Assembly (NCBI RefSeq): GCF_011927695.1
Contig: NZ_JAATJE010000001.1
Coordinates: 1,240,001 to 1,304,000, forward strand
Direction: 5' to 3'
Source of the DNA: Sphingomonas jejuensis
Lineage (GTDB): Bacteria > Pseudomonadota > Alphaproteobacteria > Sphingomonadales > Sphingomonadaceae
Length of the DNA stretch: 64,000 bases
Positions 52,039 through 61,641 of the stretch are shown here, in pieces. The position numbers and the translations under genes are program-made. The notes under the pieces were generated by a model. That model had not been told where the DNA came from, searched no databases, and saw only the letters and a program-made list of their open reading frames with translations. Within the stretch, counting starts at the first letter, position 1, and each line of letters opens with the position of its first letter.

Positions 52039-52398
52039 TTGGCCGATCACGCAACGCCGAACCTGCCCTCGCGGGATTTTGCCGCCACCGCCGCCTTCTA
52101 TGCGCCGGCCGGCTTCATCCAGGCATACCGATCCGACGGATGGATGATCCTTGAGCGCGGCGGGCTGGTACTCGAATTCTTCGCCTTCCCCGGCCTGGAC
52201 CCACTGTCCAGCAGCTTTGGGTGCTGCCTCAGGCTCGACGACCTGGACGGATTCTATGCCGTCTTGAAAGCGTGCGGGATCCCGGAGCGCGACGACGGCC
52301 AGCCGCGGCTGCAGCCGCCCCGACGTCAGCCATGGGGCGGCCGGGTTGGCTTTCTGATCGATCCGGACGGCAGCCTTTTCCACCTCGTGCAGAACTGA
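52039..52398 (+). CDS. Glyoxalase/bleomycin-resistance-fold protein
   Basis: A 119-residue protein with a TTG start at 52039 preceded by GGAGG about 10 bases upstream. The sequence (NLPSRDFAATAAFYAPAGF, MILERGGLVLEFFAFP, CCLRLDDLDGFYAVLKACG, GGRVGFLIDPDGSLFHLVQN) matches the bleomycin-resistance subgroup of the glyoxalase superfamily, usually a dimer that sequesters the drug. Residues alone do not prove drug binding; chromosomal relatives often have other roles. It is divergent from scoA and precedes the TPP enzyme by 80 bases. Confidence 0.82.
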   Translation: MADHATPNLPSRDFAATAAFYAPAGFIQAYRSDGWMILERGGLVLEFFAFPGLDPLSSSFGCCLRLDDLDGFYAVLKACGIPERDDGQPRLQPPRRQPWGGRVGFLIDPDGSLFHLVQN

Positions 52399-52478
52399 TC
52401 GGCGCACAGCTGCGTTGACACGTACCGGTGCCCACGCCACCCCCGCCACATCAAACAAGGACGATCGGGAGCGGAACA

Positions 52479-54131
52479 ATGGCAGGCGCGCGCAGCGGCG
52501 GACGGATCCTGGTCGACAACCTCGTCGCCCAAGGCTGCGACCGCATTTTCACGGTTCCCGGCGAAAGCTTCCTGGCGGTGCTTGACGCCCTCCACGACAC
52601 GCCCGCCATCGATCTTGTGGTCTGTCGGCAAGAGGGCGGTGCCGGGTTCATGGCCTGCGCGGACGGCTCCCTCACCGGCCGACCGGGCATTGTCTTTGCC
52701 ACGCGCGGCCCCGGCGCCACCAACGCATCGATCGCCGTTCATGTCGCGATGCAGGACTCGATCCCGCTCATCCTCTTCATCGGCGACGTCGCCCGCAGCG
52801 ATCGGGACCGTGAAGCCTTTCAGGAGGTCGACTTCGCCGCTGCGTTCACGCCACTCGCCAAGTGGGCCGCCCGCATCGACGATGCTCACCGCGTGCCTGA
52901 ATATGTCGCCCGCGCTTATGCGGTGGCCATGTCCGGCCGCCCCGGCCCCATCGTGCTCGCGCTGCCGGAAGACATGCTGACGGATGTCGCGCAGGCGCAT
53001 GATCGGCCGCGCGTCACCCGGCCGGCGCAATTTCCGGATCCCGGCGCGATGGAAGCCTTGATGGCGATGCTCGACGATGCGGAGCAGCCCGTCGCCATCG
53101 TCGGCGGCGCGGACTGGGACGCGTCCGCTGCCGATCATTTCCGCCGTTTTGCCGAGCGGATCGGATTGCCCGTGGCCGCCGCGTTCCGCCGGCAGGACGC
53201 GATCAACAATCGCTCTCCGGTCTACGCCGGCAACCTCGGCTACGGTCCCAATCCAAAGCTGCTGGAGCGGGTTCGCGACGCAGACCTGCTGCTGGTCGTC
53301 GGCGCGCGGCTGGGCGAGGCGACGACGGACGGCTACACGCTCATCACGCCAGACCACCCCGGTCAGCGCCTCATCCACGTCCACCCCGATCCGCAGGAGC
53401 TTGGCCGGGTCTTCCACCCCGATCTTGCCATCTGCGCGGATTGCAGCGAGTTCGCCGAAGCGGCCGAGGCTTGGGAGGACGAGGTCGTCCCTTTCGAACA
53501 TGGCGCTCAGGCGCACGCGGACTGGCAGGCCTGGAACACGCCGGCTCCATCGGTCGCCGCGCTCGACCTGGCGGCCTGCGTCGCGCACATGCGCGCAACC
53601 GTTGGCGGGCCCGACACCATCCTGTGCAACGGTGCTGGCAACTTCTCCGGCTGGTGGCATCGCTACTGGAGCTACGAGGCGACCGGCAGCCAGCTTGCCC
53701 CCACCGCCGGCGCGATGGGCTATGGCCTTCCCGCTGCGATCACGGCCTCGCTTCGTCGACCGGAGGCACGCGTGATTGCCCTGGCGGGGGACGGAGACTT
53801 CCTGATGAACGGACAGGAACTCGCCACCGCCGTCCAGCATGACTGCGACATCATCGTCATCGTCGTCGACAATGGCAGCTACGGCACGATCCGCATGCAT
53901 CAGGAGCGTCGCCACCCTGGACGGGTTTCTGGCACCACGCTCGCCAATCCCGATTTCGCGGCCCTCGCACGGGCCTATGGCGCGCAGGCAGCAACCGTTG
54001 TGGCAACCGATGAGTTCGGCCCCGCCTTCGATCACCTGCTTGCGCAGCGTGGCGTCCGCCTCCTCCATTTGAAGACCGATGTGGAGCAGATCGCACCCGG
54101 CATCACGGTTGCCGCGCTCAGGGGTCTTTGA
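52479..54131 (+). CDS. Thiamine-diphosphate-dependent enzyme (acetolactate synthase-like)
   Basis: A 550-residue ThDP enzyme with the three usual domains. The catalytic Glu is in FTVPGESFLAVLDAL, with the following GAGFMACADGSLTGRPG; the Mg/ThDP motif is GDGDFLMN...N-x-S-Y-G (DNGSYGTIR) near residue 450. The start ATG at 52479 lies behind a ggagcgg-like site. Relatives include acetolactate synthase, glyoxylate carboligase, benzoylformate decarboxylase and sulfoacetaldehyde acetyltransferase; the regulatory subunit IlvH is absent nearby, so a biosynthetic acetolactate synthase role is unlikely. The substrate cannot be named. Confidence 0.85.
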   Translation: MAGARSGGRILVDNLVAQGCDRIFTVPGESFLAVLDALHDTPAIDLVVCRQEGGAGFMACADGSLTGRPGIVFATRGPGATNASIAVHVAMQDSIPLILFIGDVARSDRDREAFQEVDFAAAFTPLAKWAARIDDAHRVPEYVARAYAVAMSGRPGPIVLALPEDMLTDVAQAHDRPRVTRPAQFPDPGAMEALMAMLDDAEQPVAIVGGADWDASAADHFRRFAERIGLPVAAAFRRQDAINNRSPVYAGNLGYGPNPKLLERVRDADLLLVVGARLGEATTDGYTLITPDHPGQRLIHVHPDPQELGRVFHPDLAICADCSEFAEAAEAWEDEVVPFEHGAQAHADWQAWNTPAPSVAALDLAACVAHMRATVGGPDTILCNGAGNFSGWWHRYWSYEATGSQLAPTAGAMGYGLPAAITASLRRPEARVIALAGDGDFLMNGQELATAVQHDCDIIVIVVDNGSYGTIRMHQERRHPGRVSGTTLANPDFAALARAYGAQAATVVATDEFGPAFDHLLAQRGVRLLHLKTDVEQIAPGITVAALRGL

Positions 54132-54278
54132 CGACGACGTCCTGGCTGTCCCAAATCGGGTCCAAAAAGGTTAACGGTCGCTTGCCTGCTTACCCTTGGC
54201 AGGTCATCCCCCTGTTGCTCGCCTGCAAGGGGCGGTGAGCACGGGCGCCGACAGCGGCGTCATGACAGGGGAAGAACC

Positions 54279-54968
54279 ATGTTCAAGTCGATCTTCTCGG
54301 TCGGCGTCGCGGCTTCCATGCTTGCAGCGACGCCGGCCCTTGCGGCAACCACCTTCAATCTCGGCGGATCGAGCGACGACAGTGTCGTGAAGGTCTTTAC
54401 GTCCGGCGATCTCTCCCTGGTCGCGGCGGGCTTCACCTACAGCGGCCCGCCGTCGGGCTTTCCGAATGGAACTGGCGACGTGATCGATGCCGCGCTTCAT
54501 CAGAGCGCAGCCGGGATCGGCGTGTGCCCCGGGGAAACCGGAGCCTTCTGCAACCAGGTCGACAGCAACTCAGGCGACAATGAAGGTGTGCTGTTCTTTC
54601 TGGCGGATGGAAGCGACTTCGCCCTTTCCTCCATCACCTTTTCGATCGTCGACGACAACGACACGCTGCAGCTGGTGGGCCTCACCGACACAGGAACGGT
54701 GCCGATCGGCTTTTCCGGTACGATCGCCGGTGGCCTGCCCGGCACGACCACCACGCGTCTGTCGAACGGCACCTATCGGGTGGATCTAGCGACCGGCGCC
54801 TTCCAGGGCTTTGCCTTTGGGCAGCAGCGCAGTGGCGCCGATGGTTTCCGCATCAACAGCATCACGGTTGCTGCCGTGCCGGAGCCGGCAAGCTGGGCGA
54901 TGATGATCGCCGGCGTCGCGCTGGTCGGCAGCACCGCGCGTCGGCGGCGGCGGATGGTGCACGCCTGA
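54279..54968 (+). CDS. PEPxxWA-CTERM secreted protein
   Basis: A 229-residue exported protein with a signal peptide (MFKSIFSVGVAASMLAATPALAAT) and a C-terminal sorting signal: VPEPASWAMM, a hydrophobic helix (MIAGVALVGSTA) and the basic tail RRRRRM. This is the alphaproteobacterial PEPxxWA-CTERM form, recognised by an exosortase, and directs the protein to the cell surface or an extracellular matrix. The middle is beta-rich, with no recognised domain (GVLFFLADGSDFALSSITFSI). The exosortase is not in the window. Confidence 0.9.
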   Translation: MFKSIFSVGVAASMLAATPALAATTFNLGGSSDDSVVKVFTSGDLSLVAAGFTYSGPPSGFPNGTGDVIDAALHQSAAGIGVCPGETGAFCNQVDSNSGDNEGVLFFLADGSDFALSSITFSIVDDNDTLQLVGLTDTGTVPIGFSGTIAGGLPGTTTTRLSNGTYRVDLATGAFQGFAFGQQRSGADGFRINSITVAAVPEPASWAMMIAGVALVGSTARRRRRMVHA

Positions 54969-54977
54969 TCAGCATGC

Positions 54978-55012
54978 AAAAAGGGGCCGCGCGGATCGCA
55001 CCGCGCGGCCCC
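54978..55012 (-). terminator. Rho-independent terminator of the CsbD gene
   Basis: A perfect 12-bp GC stem (54983-54994 with 55001-55012), loop ATCGCA, followed on the minus strand by five T (54982-54978). It may also act on the plus strand after the PEP-CTERM gene, where the following run is weaker. Confidence 0.85.
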
Positions 55013-55037
55013 TCAATTGCCGTACCAATATGTCGGC

Positions 55038-55220
55038 TTAGATCTTGTCGCCAAGTGCACCCTTCACATCACCCTTGGCCTGTTGGCCCTTGCCGGCGGT
55101 CTCCTGCGCGGCACCTTCGGCGGCCAGCTTCGGATCATTGGTGTTCTTGCCGATGGCTTCCTTGGTCTTGCCGACCACCTCGTTCGCCGCGCCCTTCAGC
55201 TTGTCGGTCAGTTCGCCCAT
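55038..55220 (-). CDS. CsbD-family stress protein
   Basis: A 60-residue protein consisting of the CsbD repeat pattern: MGELTDKLKGAANEVVGKTKEAIGKN, then AAQETAGKGQQAKGDVKGA. The family contains sigma-B-controlled general stress proteins in Bacillus and many small Gram-negative proteins; the function is unknown. A good Shine-Dalgarno (aggagac) precedes it. It stands alone with its own terminator. Confidence 0.88.
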   Translation of the reverse strand: MGELTDKLKGAANEVVGKTKEAIGKNTNDPKLAAEGAAQETAGKGQQAKGDVKGALGDKI

Positions 55221-55288
55221 CTGTCGTCTCCTTCGATTCTCGCAGGATTCAACGAGGGCGGTTCGGGATCGTTCCGCTTCGCGCTGAT

Positions 55289-56299
55289 CTAGATCAAACC
55301 GGCAAGCGGGCTTGAGGGATCGGCGTAGCGCCGCTGCCCCATCCGGCCAGCGCGATAGGCACTCCGCCCCGCTTCCACCGCCGCGCGCATGGCGGAGGCC
55401 ATCAGGACGGGATCACGCGCTTCCGCGATCGCGGTGTTCATCAGCACGCCGTCACAGCCAAGCTCCATGGCGATCGCCGCGTCGGACGCGGTACCCACGC
55501 CGGCATCTACGATCACCGGCACGTTCGCGCCCTCCACGATTAGCCGGATCGTCACCCGGTTCTGGATGCCCAGACCCGAGCCGATCGGCGCGCCGAGCGG
55601 CATCACCGCCACGGCACCGGCGTCTTCCAAGCGCTTGGCGGCGATCGGATCGTCCACGCAATAGACCATGGGGAGAAAGCCTTCTTTGGCCAGCACTTCG
55701 GTCGCCCGCAGCGTCTCCACCATGTCCGGATAAAGTGTGCGCGCTTCTCCCAGCACCTCAAGCTTCACCAGGTCCCAGCCGCCGGCCTCGCGCGCCAGGC
55801 GCAGCGTCCGCACCGCATCATCGCCGGTAAAGCAGCCCGCCGTGTTGGGAAGATACGTAAACCGCTTTGGATCGATGAAGTCGGTCAGCATGGGCTGGTT
55901 GCGATCGGCGATGTTCACCCGCCGCACCGCGACAGTCACGATTTCGGCGCCCGAAGCCTCGAGGGCGGCGGCGTTCTGCGCGAAGTCCTTGTACTTGCCG
56001 GTGCCGACGATCAGCCGCGACCGGAACCGACGCCCGGCCACCGTCCAGCCTTCGTCGCTCACGGACGACGCATGGTCGCCGCCGCCGACGAAGTGCACGA
56101 TCTCGATCTCGTCCCCGTCCGCAACCGCCGTTTCGGCGATCTGTGACCGCGGCACGATCTCCAGGTTCCTTTCCACCGCGACCTTCTCCGGCACCAGGCC
56201 CAGGATGTCGGCCAGCCGGGCGATTGTGATGCCGCCGGGCACGCGCCGATGCTCGCCGTTGACCGTGATGGTGATCGTGCCGTCGCTATGCTCGTCCAT
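55289..56299 (-). CDS. thiG: ThiS-ThiG fusion: sulfur carrier plus thiazole synthase
   Basis: A 336-residue protein. Residues 1-74 are a ThiS domain ([49 protein letters not shown]) ending in the GGG that normally forms the free C-terminus. Residues 85-336 are ThiG ([34 protein letters not shown], Schiff-base Lys in [53 protein letters not shown]). ThiG makes the thiazole phosphate of thiamine using sulfur from ThiS thiocarboxylate. The internal position of the GG motif is unusual. The gene is divergent from aroQ over 75 bases. No other thi gene is near. Confidence 0.93.
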   Translation of the reverse strand: MDEHSDGTITITVNGEHRRVPGGITIARLADILGLVPEKVAVERNLEIVPRSQIAETAVADGDEIEIVHFVGGGDHASSVSDEGWTVAGRRFRSRLIVGTGKYKDFAQNAAALEASGAEIVTVAVRRVNIADRNQPMLTDFIDPKRFTYLPNTAGCFTGDDAVRTLRLAREAGGWDLVKLEVLGEARTLYPDMVETLRATEVLAKEGFLPMVYCVDDPIAAKRLEDAGAVAVMPLGAPIGSGLGIQNRVTIRLIVEGANVPVIVDAGVGTASDAAIAMELGCDGVLMNTAIAEARDPVLMASAMRAAVEAGRSAYRAGRMGQRRYADPSSPLAGLI

Positions 56300-56374
56300 G
56301 CGGGACGATCTAGGGTGTCTGGACGCTGCCCTCAACCGCCACGATCGGCTAGGGACGCGCTGAAAGGACGATCC

Positions 56375-56809
56375 ATGGCGCGCATCATCTTTGTCTTGAA
56401 CGGTCCCAACCTCAATCTGCTCGGCACGCGCGAGCCGGAGGTCTACGGCCACGACACGCTGGACGACATTGCGGAGCGGATGGAGGATCGCGGGCGCGAG
56501 ATCGGCGTCGAAATCGACCTGCGCCAATCGAACCACGAAGGCCATCTGGTTGACTGGATCCACGAGGCGGCGTCGCGCGGTGCAACGGCGGTGATCCTCA
56601 ACCCCGGAGGGCTCACCCACACCTCGGTCGCCCTGCACGACGCGATCAAGGCCGTGACGGTGCCGGTGATCGAGGTGCACCTGTCCAACCCCCATGCGCG
56701 CGAAGCCTTTCGGCACAAAAGCTTCGTGGCGCCGGCCGCGCGTGGCACGATCGCCGGCTTCGGGGCAGATGGCTACCTCCTCGCGCTGGACGCGGCGGCG
56801 CGTCTCTGA
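56375..56809 (+). CDS. aroQ: 3-dehydroquinate dehydratase, type II
   Basis: A 144-residue dodecameric dehydratase of the shikimate pathway. Motifs: [17 protein letters not shown] (catalytic Tyr in VYG), [35 protein letters not shown] and [20 protein letters not shown] with the catalytic His region. The start is ATG at 56375 with aaagga upstream. It precedes accB by 41 bases, an order (aroQ-accB-accC) that is common in alphaproteobacteria. Confidence 0.97.
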   Translation: MARIIFVLNGPNLNLLGTREPEVYGHDTLDDIAERMEDRGREIGVEIDLRQSNHEGHLVDWIHEAASRGATAVILNPGGLTHTSVALHDAIKAVTVPVIEVHLSNPHAREAFRHKSFVAPAARGTIAGFGADGYLLALDAAARL

Positions 56810-56850
56810 CAAAGGCCTGCCCTTTCGACAAAGACCCGAAAGAGGTTCCA

Positions 56851-57339
56851 TTGACTGACAATCGCGAAGGTGCCGCGCCGATGGCGGTAGACGCCGGCCT
56901 GGTGCGCCAGCTTGCCGAATTGCTGGACGACACCCGCCTGACCGAGATCGAGGTTCAGGACGGCGACCGCCGAATCCGCGTGGTTCGCAAGCCTGCCCAG
57001 ATCGTGGCCGGCGGCGGCACCGCCATGGTCGCCGCGGCTCCGGCCGCTCCGGGGCAACCTGCCGCCGGGCTCACGCCGCCCAGCGTCGATGCTGCCGAAT
57101 CGACCGAAGGCGCGATCCGTTCGCCGATGGTCGGCACCGCCTATCTTGCCGCCGAGCCCGGCTCACGCCCGTTCGTGTCGGTCGGGGACACCGTCGCGGC
57201 AGGCGACACACTGCTGATCGTGGAGGCCATGAAAGTCATGAACCCGATCGTCGCGCCGCAGGCCGGCAAGGTGACCCGCGTGCTCGTCGACAATGGCCAG
57301 CCTGTCGAGTTCGACCAGCCTCTCATCATCGTCGCCTGA
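56851..57339 (+). CDS. accB: Acetyl-CoA carboxylase biotin carboxyl carrier protein
   Basis: A 162-residue BCCP. The N-terminal region ([28 protein letters not shown]) binds AccC; a Pro/Ala linker leads to the biotinyl domain with VEAMKVMNP, the lysine being biotinylated. The start is taken as TTG at 56851 with aaagagg upstream (MTDN...); an ATG at 56881 with gaagg upstream is a real alternative. Four bases separate it from accC. Confidence 0.95.
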   Translation: MTDNREGAAPMAVDAGLVRQLAELLDDTRLTEIEVQDGDRRIRVVRKPAQIVAGGGTAMVAAAPAAPGQPAAGLTPPSVDAAESTEGAIRSPMVGTAYLAAEPGSRPFVSVGDTVAAGDTLLIVEAMKVMNPIVAPQAGKVTRVLVDNGQPVEFDQPLIIVA

Positions 57340-57343
57340 GCTG

Positions 57344-58693
57344 ATGAGCATCCAGAAGGTCCTGATCGCCAATCGGGGCGAGATCGCGCTGCGCATTCAC
57401 CGCGCCTGCCACGAAATGGGCATCAAGACGGTGGCGGTTCATTCCACTGCGGACGCGGATGCCATGCATGTCCGGCTCGCCGATCAGGCGGTGTGCATCG
57501 GGCCCCCGGCGGCGACCGACAGCTACCTGAACATTCCGAACATCATCTCGGCTGCCGAGATCACGGGCGCGGACGCGATCCACCCGGGCTACGGCTTCCT
57601 GTCCGAAAATGCGCGCTTCGCCGAGATCGTCGAGCTTCATAACCTCATCTGGATCGGCCCGAAGCCCGAACATATCCGGGTGATGGGCGACAAGGTGGAA
57701 GCCAAGCGCACGGCCGGCGCGCTCGGCCTGCCGCTCGTCCCCGGCTCAGACGGTGGGATCGAGGATATCGCAGAGGCACGCCGCGTCGCGGACGAAATCG
57801 GCTATCCGGTGATCGTGAAGGCGGCGTCGGGCGGCGGCGGGCGCGGCATGAAGGTCGTCGATGCCCCGGAAAAGCTCGAAAGCCTGATGGGACAGGCCCG
57901 CTCGGAAGCGAAGGCCGCCTTTGGCGACGCCACGGTCTACATCGAGAAATATCTCGGCCGCCCGCGCCACATCGAGTTCCAGGTGTTCGGCGACGGCCGG
58001 GGCAACGCCATCCACCTGGGCGAGCGCGACTGCTCGCTCCAGCGCCGCCACCAGAAGGTGCTGGAGGAAGCTCCCTCGCCGGTGATCACCGCCGCGCAGC
58101 GGGCGGAGATGGGCGGGATCGTGTCGAAGGCGATGGCCGACATGGGCTACCGCGGCGCCGGCACCATCGAGTTCCTGTACGAGGACGGACGCTTCTACTT
58201 CATCGAGATGAATACGCGACTGCAGGTTGAGCATCCCGTGACCGAGATGATCACCGGCATCGATCTGGTGCGCGAGCAGATCCGCGTCGCGTGCGGCGAC
58301 GGGCTGTCGGTCACGCAGGACGAGGTCGAGTTTCGCGGCCACGCCATCGAATGCCGCATCAACGCGGAGGATCCGCAGAGCTTCGCGCCGTCACCGGGCA
58401 AGGTCACCGGCTACCATGCGCCGGGGGGACTTCATGTCCGCGTCGACAGCGGCCTCTACGCCGGCTACCGGGTGCCGCCTTATTACGACAGCATGATCGC
58501 CAAGCTGATCGTCTACGGCACCAGCCGCGAGAAGTGCCTGCTGCGCCTGCGCCGGGCGATCGAGGAATTCGTGATCGAGGGCGTGAAGACCACCATCCCT
58601 CTCCACCAGCGCCTGATCGACGACGCGGACGTGAAGTCGGGCAACTACGACATCAAGTGGCTGGAGGAATGGTTGACGCGCAATCCGGCGTGA
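57344..58693 (+). CDS. accC: Acetyl-CoA carboxylase biotin carboxylase subunit
   Basis: A 449-residue biotin carboxylase. Motifs: [21 protein letters not shown]-grasp loop [76 protein letters not shown]. It carboxylates the biotin on AccB for malonyl-CoA synthesis. The start is ATG at 57344. The length is the usual one for a stand-alone AccC, unlike the fused MccA at 11.7-13.5 kb. Confidence 0.97.
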   Translation: MSIQKVLIANRGEIALRIHRACHEMGIKTVAVHSTADADAMHVRLADQAVCIGPPAATDSYLNIPNIISAAEITGADAIHPGYGFLSENARFAEIVELHNLIWIGPKPEHIRVMGDKVEAKRTAGALGLPLVPGSDGGIEDIAEARRVADEIGYPVIVKAASGGGGRGMKVVDAPEKLESLMGQARSEAKAAFGDATVYIEKYLGRPRHIEFQVFGDGRGNAIHLGERDCSLQRRHQKVLEEAPSPVITAAQRAEMGGIVSKAMADMGYRGAGTIEFLYEDGRFYFIEMNTRLQVEHPVTEMITGIDLVREQIRVACGDGLSVTQDEVEFRGHAIECRINAEDPQSFAPSPGKVTGYHAPGGLHVRVDSGLYAGYRVPPYYDSMIAKLIVYGTSREKCLLRLRRAIEEFVIEGVKTTIPLHQRLIDDADVKSGNYDIKWLEEWLTRNPA

Positions 58694-58776
58694 TCCGCTG
58701 CACGTCTGGCGTCCGCCAGGCACGTGAGGCCAAGAAGGGCTCGCAGTTCGGCCGCGCTCTGCTTTAGAAGCCGCTT

Positions 58777-59508
58777 GTGGCGACCATTGCGATCTACAGC
58801 CTGAAAGGCGGCGTCGGGAAAACCACGCTCGCGGTGAACCTGGCGCATGCGGCCGCGACCGTGTCCCAGCGCCGCACCTTGCTGTGGGATCTCGACCCGC
58901 AGGCCGGCGCCAGCTTCGTGCTGGGTGCCGAAGGCGGCGTGACGCCCGCCCGTGCGCTGTTCGCGAAGACGGCAGCACCGGACAGCCTCGCACGCGAGAC
59001 CCTCTACCCGAACCTCCACCTGATCGCGGCCGATCCCTCGCTGCGTGGGCTCGACCGGTTGTTCATGGAGGTGGGCAAGCGCCGGCGCCTCGCAAAGCTG
59101 ATCGACGGCCTCGCCGCTCAGTACGATCGGGTGCTGCTCGATTGTCCGCCAGGGCTCACCGAAACCAGCGAGCAGGTCATGCGCGCGGCGAACATCATCA
59201 TCGTCCCCGTCATCCCCTCACCCCTGTCGCAGCGGGCCTTTGATGCCGTGGTTGCGCATATCGACCGTTTGCCGGGCCGGCGCGCCGCAATCCTGCCCAT
59301 CCACATGATGGTCGACCGTCGGCGATCCATTCACCGGGCTGCGATCGACGCGCATCCGGACTGGCCGATCGTGCCGATGACCAGCGCGCTGGAAGCGATG
59401 GCGAGCGAGCGCGCCGCGATCGGCGCCTTTGCACCGCGGTCACCGGGAGCGGCGGCCATCGCCCATCTCTGGACCGGAATCGAACGTCGCCTGGCGCGCG
59501 GCGCATGA
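58777..59508 (+). CDS. ParA-like ATPase (orphan)
   Basis: A 243-residue deviant-Walker P-loop ATPase: [23 protein letters not shown] (Walker A with the signature Lys), [15 protein letters not shown] (A-prime), [17 protein letters not shown] (Walker B). It belongs to the MinD/ParA class, which positions DNA or protein cargo on nucleoid or membrane. No ParB or cargo gene is adjacent. The start is GTG at 58777. Its end overlaps aat (ATGA), suggesting co-transcription. Confidence 0.85.
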   Translation: MATIAIYSLKGGVGKTTLAVNLAHAAATVSQRRTLLWDLDPQAGASFVLGAEGGVTPARALFAKTAAPDSLARETLYPNLHLIAADPSLRGLDRLFMEVGKRRRLAKLIDGLAAQYDRVLLDCPPGLTETSEQVMRAANIIIVPVIPSPLSQRAFDAVVAHIDRLPGRRAAILPIHMMVDRRRSIHRAAIDAHPDWPIVPMTSALEAMASERAAIGAFAPRSPGAAAIAHLWTGIERRLARGA

Positions 59509-60326
59509 CCCGCGTCCGCGCAATCGATCCGGACCTGATGCTGCGCGCCTATGCCGCCGGCATCTTTCCAATGGCCGACGACCGGGCAGCGGCCGACGTC
59601 TACTGGGTCGAACCCAAGCGCCGCGGCATCCTGCCGCTCGATGGCTTCCGCCTTTCGCGGTCGCTGGCGAAGACGCTGCGCTCCGGACACTTCGTGGTGA
59701 CGGTCGATCGTGCCTTCGATCGGGTGATCGCCGGCTGTGCGGAACAGACCGCCGATCGCCCCGGTACCTGGATCAACCGGTCCATCGAGGATGCTTGTCG
59801 GACGCTCCATCAGCGCGGCTTCGCGCATTCGGTCGAATGCTGGCAGAACGGCGTGCTCGTCGGCGGCCTCTACGGCATCGCGCTTGGTCGCGCCTTCTTC
59901 GGCGAGAGCATGTTCAGCCGCACGCGCGACGCGTCGAAGGTGGCGCTCGCGCATCTGGTCGCCAGGTTGCGGGCGGGCGGCTTCGTTCTGCTCGATTGTC
60001 AGTTCATCACCCCGCACCTCGCCTCCCTCGGCGCGATCGAGGTGCCGCGCGATCGCTACTCGGTGCTGTTGGAGGAGGCGCTTGGCGTCGGCGCTGGCGC
60101 CGCGGTTGGCTCGGCCGAGGCGGTGCCGATAGGGGCTGACTTCGCGGCGCTGGACCGGCTGCTGCCGCCGCCGCCGCGGTTGGACGAGATCGACACGGTG
60201 TCGGGTCCGGCGTCGGGATATGTCATCGCGCAACTCTTGGTCCAGACATCCCAGACCGGATGCTCCACCATGTTGAGCGACGGCGATTCCTTGAACAGCC
60301 AGCCAGAGAACACCCGGCGCAGCTGA
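59505..60326 (+). CDS. aat: Leucyl/phenylalanyl-tRNA--protein transferase
   Basis: A 273-residue Aat, which attaches Leu or Phe to N-terminal Arg/Lys and so marks proteins for ClpSAP (N-end rule). Motifs: [82 protein letters not shown] and [24 protein letters not shown]. The E. coli enzyme is 234 residues; here about 40 extra C-terminal residues are read antisense to the DUF2155 gene. Whether the whole tail is made and used is unclear. Confidence 0.93.
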   Translation: MTRVRAIDPDLMLRAYAAGIFPMADDRAAADVYWVEPKRRGILPLDGFRLSRSLAKTLRSGHFVVTVDRAFDRVIAGCAEQTADRPGTWINRSIEDACRTLHQRGFAHSVECWQNGVLVGGLYGIALGRAFFGESMFSRTRDASKVALAHLVARLRAGGFVLLDCQFITPHLASLGAIEVPRDRYSVLLEEALGVGAGAAVGSAEAVPIGADFAALDRLLPPPPRLDEIDTVSGPASGYVIAQLLVQTSQTGCSTMLSDGDSLNSQPENTRRS

Positions 60327-60727
60327 GCGCCCTCGCGCACGTCGAGCTGGACGAACGCACCGGTCAGCCGCTGCGGCTCCCACGGCGCCGTTGCCTCGCA
60401 CGCGCGCAGCCGCACCTCGACCCCGTCGATCCGCACGCCCTGACCGGGCTTCAGCGTCAGGTCGCGCCACAGGCCGTTGCGCTTGTTGAGAAGACCGATC
60501 ACCGCGACCCGATCCCGCATTGGCGTCACGGCGGTGGATTGCGGCGCGGCTGCCCGCGTCGGCTGCGCGGCCGCTTTCGGCGCTTCTGCCGCGGGCGCAG
60601 GATCGTCGGGCAGCTCGGCCGTGTTGGTCACCACGGCGGGCTCGGCCGCCTGGAAGGCACCCGCCTGCCAGGCGATGGTTCCGGCCAGCAACAACGCCGC
60701 TGCGGAAACCGCGCTTCGCCGTGTCAC
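60056..60727 (-). CDS. DUF2155-domain exported protein
   Basis: A 223-residue protein with an N-terminal signal segment ([22 protein letters not shown]), an Ala/Pro-rich linker and a DUF2155 domain at about 67-167 ([67 protein letters not shown]). DUF2155 proteins are periplasmic or membrane-associated in alphaproteobacteria, function unknown. The start GTG at 60727 overlaps the NDUFA12 stop (GTGA); an ATG at 60745 is possible. The last 50 residues are low-complexity and overlap aat antisense by 271 bases. Confidence 0.82.
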   Translation of the reverse strand: MTRRSAVSAAALLLAGTIAWQAGAFQAAEPAVVTNTAELPDDPAPAAEAPKAAAQPTRAAAPQSTAVTPMRDRVAVIGLLNKRNGLWRDLTLKPGQGVRIDGVEVRLRACEATAPWEPQRLTGAFVQLDVREGAQLRRVFSGWLFKESPSLNMVEHPVWDVWTKSCAMTYPDAGPDTVSISSNRGGGGSSRSSAAKSAPIGTASAEPTAAPAPTPSASSNSTE

Positions 60728-61122
60728 GGCGCGTCCGGGCTCCATGCCTGATAGTCGCCGGTGGCGGCCGGTCTCCGGCCACCCGCTTCAAGCGCGCCGG
60801 AAGGGCGATACGCCTGGTTGGTGCCCGTCAGATTGGGTGCCGGCGGCTTCTCCCAGCCGCGCAGCGGCGGCAGCGCCTCTTCGGGGAGATCGTCCAGCGT
60901 GTTGTGCAGCCAGCCATGCCATTCCGGCGGAACCCGGCTGGCATCGTTCGACCCTTCGTAGATCACCCAGCGCCGGCGACGGCCGGTGCCGTCATCCTTG
61001 CCCTCGAAATAGGTGTTGCCGAGCGTGTCGACGCCCACCTTGCGCCCATGCCGCCGCGTGAACAGCGACGTTCCGATGGTTGCGCCGTTCCACCAGGTGA
61101 AGATCGAGGAAAAGAAGCCCAT
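60724..61122 (-). CDS. NDUFA12-family complex I accessory subunit
   Basis: A 132-residue protein of the NDUFA12/B17.2 family: MGFFSSIFTWWNGATIGTSLFTRRHGRKVGVDTLGNTYFEGK, then RRRWVIYEGSNDASRVPPEWHGWLHNTLDDLP and GTNQAYRPSG. In mitochondria and alphaproteobacteria it is an accessory subunit of NADH:quinone oxidoreductase. The main nuo operon is not here. It is followed by the DUF2155 gene (GTGA overlap). Confidence 0.93.
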   Translation of the reverse strand: MGFFSSIFTWWNGATIGTSLFTRRHGRKVGVDTLGNTYFEGKDDGTGRRRRWVIYEGSNDASRVPPEWHGWLHNTLDDLPEEALPPLRGWEKPPAPNLTGTNQAYRPSGALEAGGRRPAATGDYQAWSPDAP

Positions 61123-61131
61123 GGCGCGCGC

Positions 61132-61641
61132 TTACCGCGACCCGCCCCCCGCGGGCAAGCGCGGACCGCCCGGCCATGCGACATGATCGCCCTCGCTCAG
61201 CCCGATCTCGGCCGCCCGCCCGCCGGCCAGCTCAAGCACGGCCACCACCGGCTCGTTGGACAGCACCGGCTCCCGGGAGAAGGGCACGGTGTTGTCCGCG
61301 ATCCGAGCGATGCTGCCGTCCGCCCGGATGAAGATCATGTCGAGCGGGATCGCCGTGTTCTCCATCCAGAAGCTCGCGACCCGCGGCTGTGCGAAGGGGA
61401 ACAGCATGGCGGCGTCCGGTGCCATGCTCGCCCGGTGCATCAGCCCCTCGGCCTGTTCGGCTTCGGTCCGGGCGAGTTCGGTTTGGAAGCGGTGAACCTG
61501 CCCGCCCGCGGCGACCTCCACGACGACCGTTTCCCGATTGGACGTTGCGTCGGCGGTCTCGTTGACTGGAGCCGGGGCCCGGCACCCACCGGTCGCAGCC
61601 AGTGCCAGCAGCACGGCTGCCGGCCATCTGCGGAGCGTCAC
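61132..61641 (-). CDS. DUF192-domain lipoprotein
   Basis: A 169-residue protein starting at GTG 61641, which overlaps the stop of the cold-shock gene (GTGA). A lipobox-like N-terminus ([16 protein letters not shown]) is followed by a DUF192 domain: [46 protein letters not shown], and [20 protein letters not shown]. Function unknown. The next gene, NDUFA12, begins 9 bases downstream. Confidence 0.86.
   Translation of the reverse strand: MTLRRWPAAVLLALAATGGCRAPAPVNETADATSNRETVVVEVAAGGQVHRFQTELARTEAEQAEGLMHRASMAPDAAMLFPFAQPRVASFWMENTAIPLDMIFIRADGSIARIADNTVPFSREPVLSNEPVVAVLELAGGRAAEIGLSEGDHVAWPGGPRLPAGGGSR

Noticed and set aside
58690-58767. 25-codon frame overlapping the accC stop by GTGA
   Set aside because: Too short, no known family, and codon pattern gives no support; the gap to the ParA gene is simply short.
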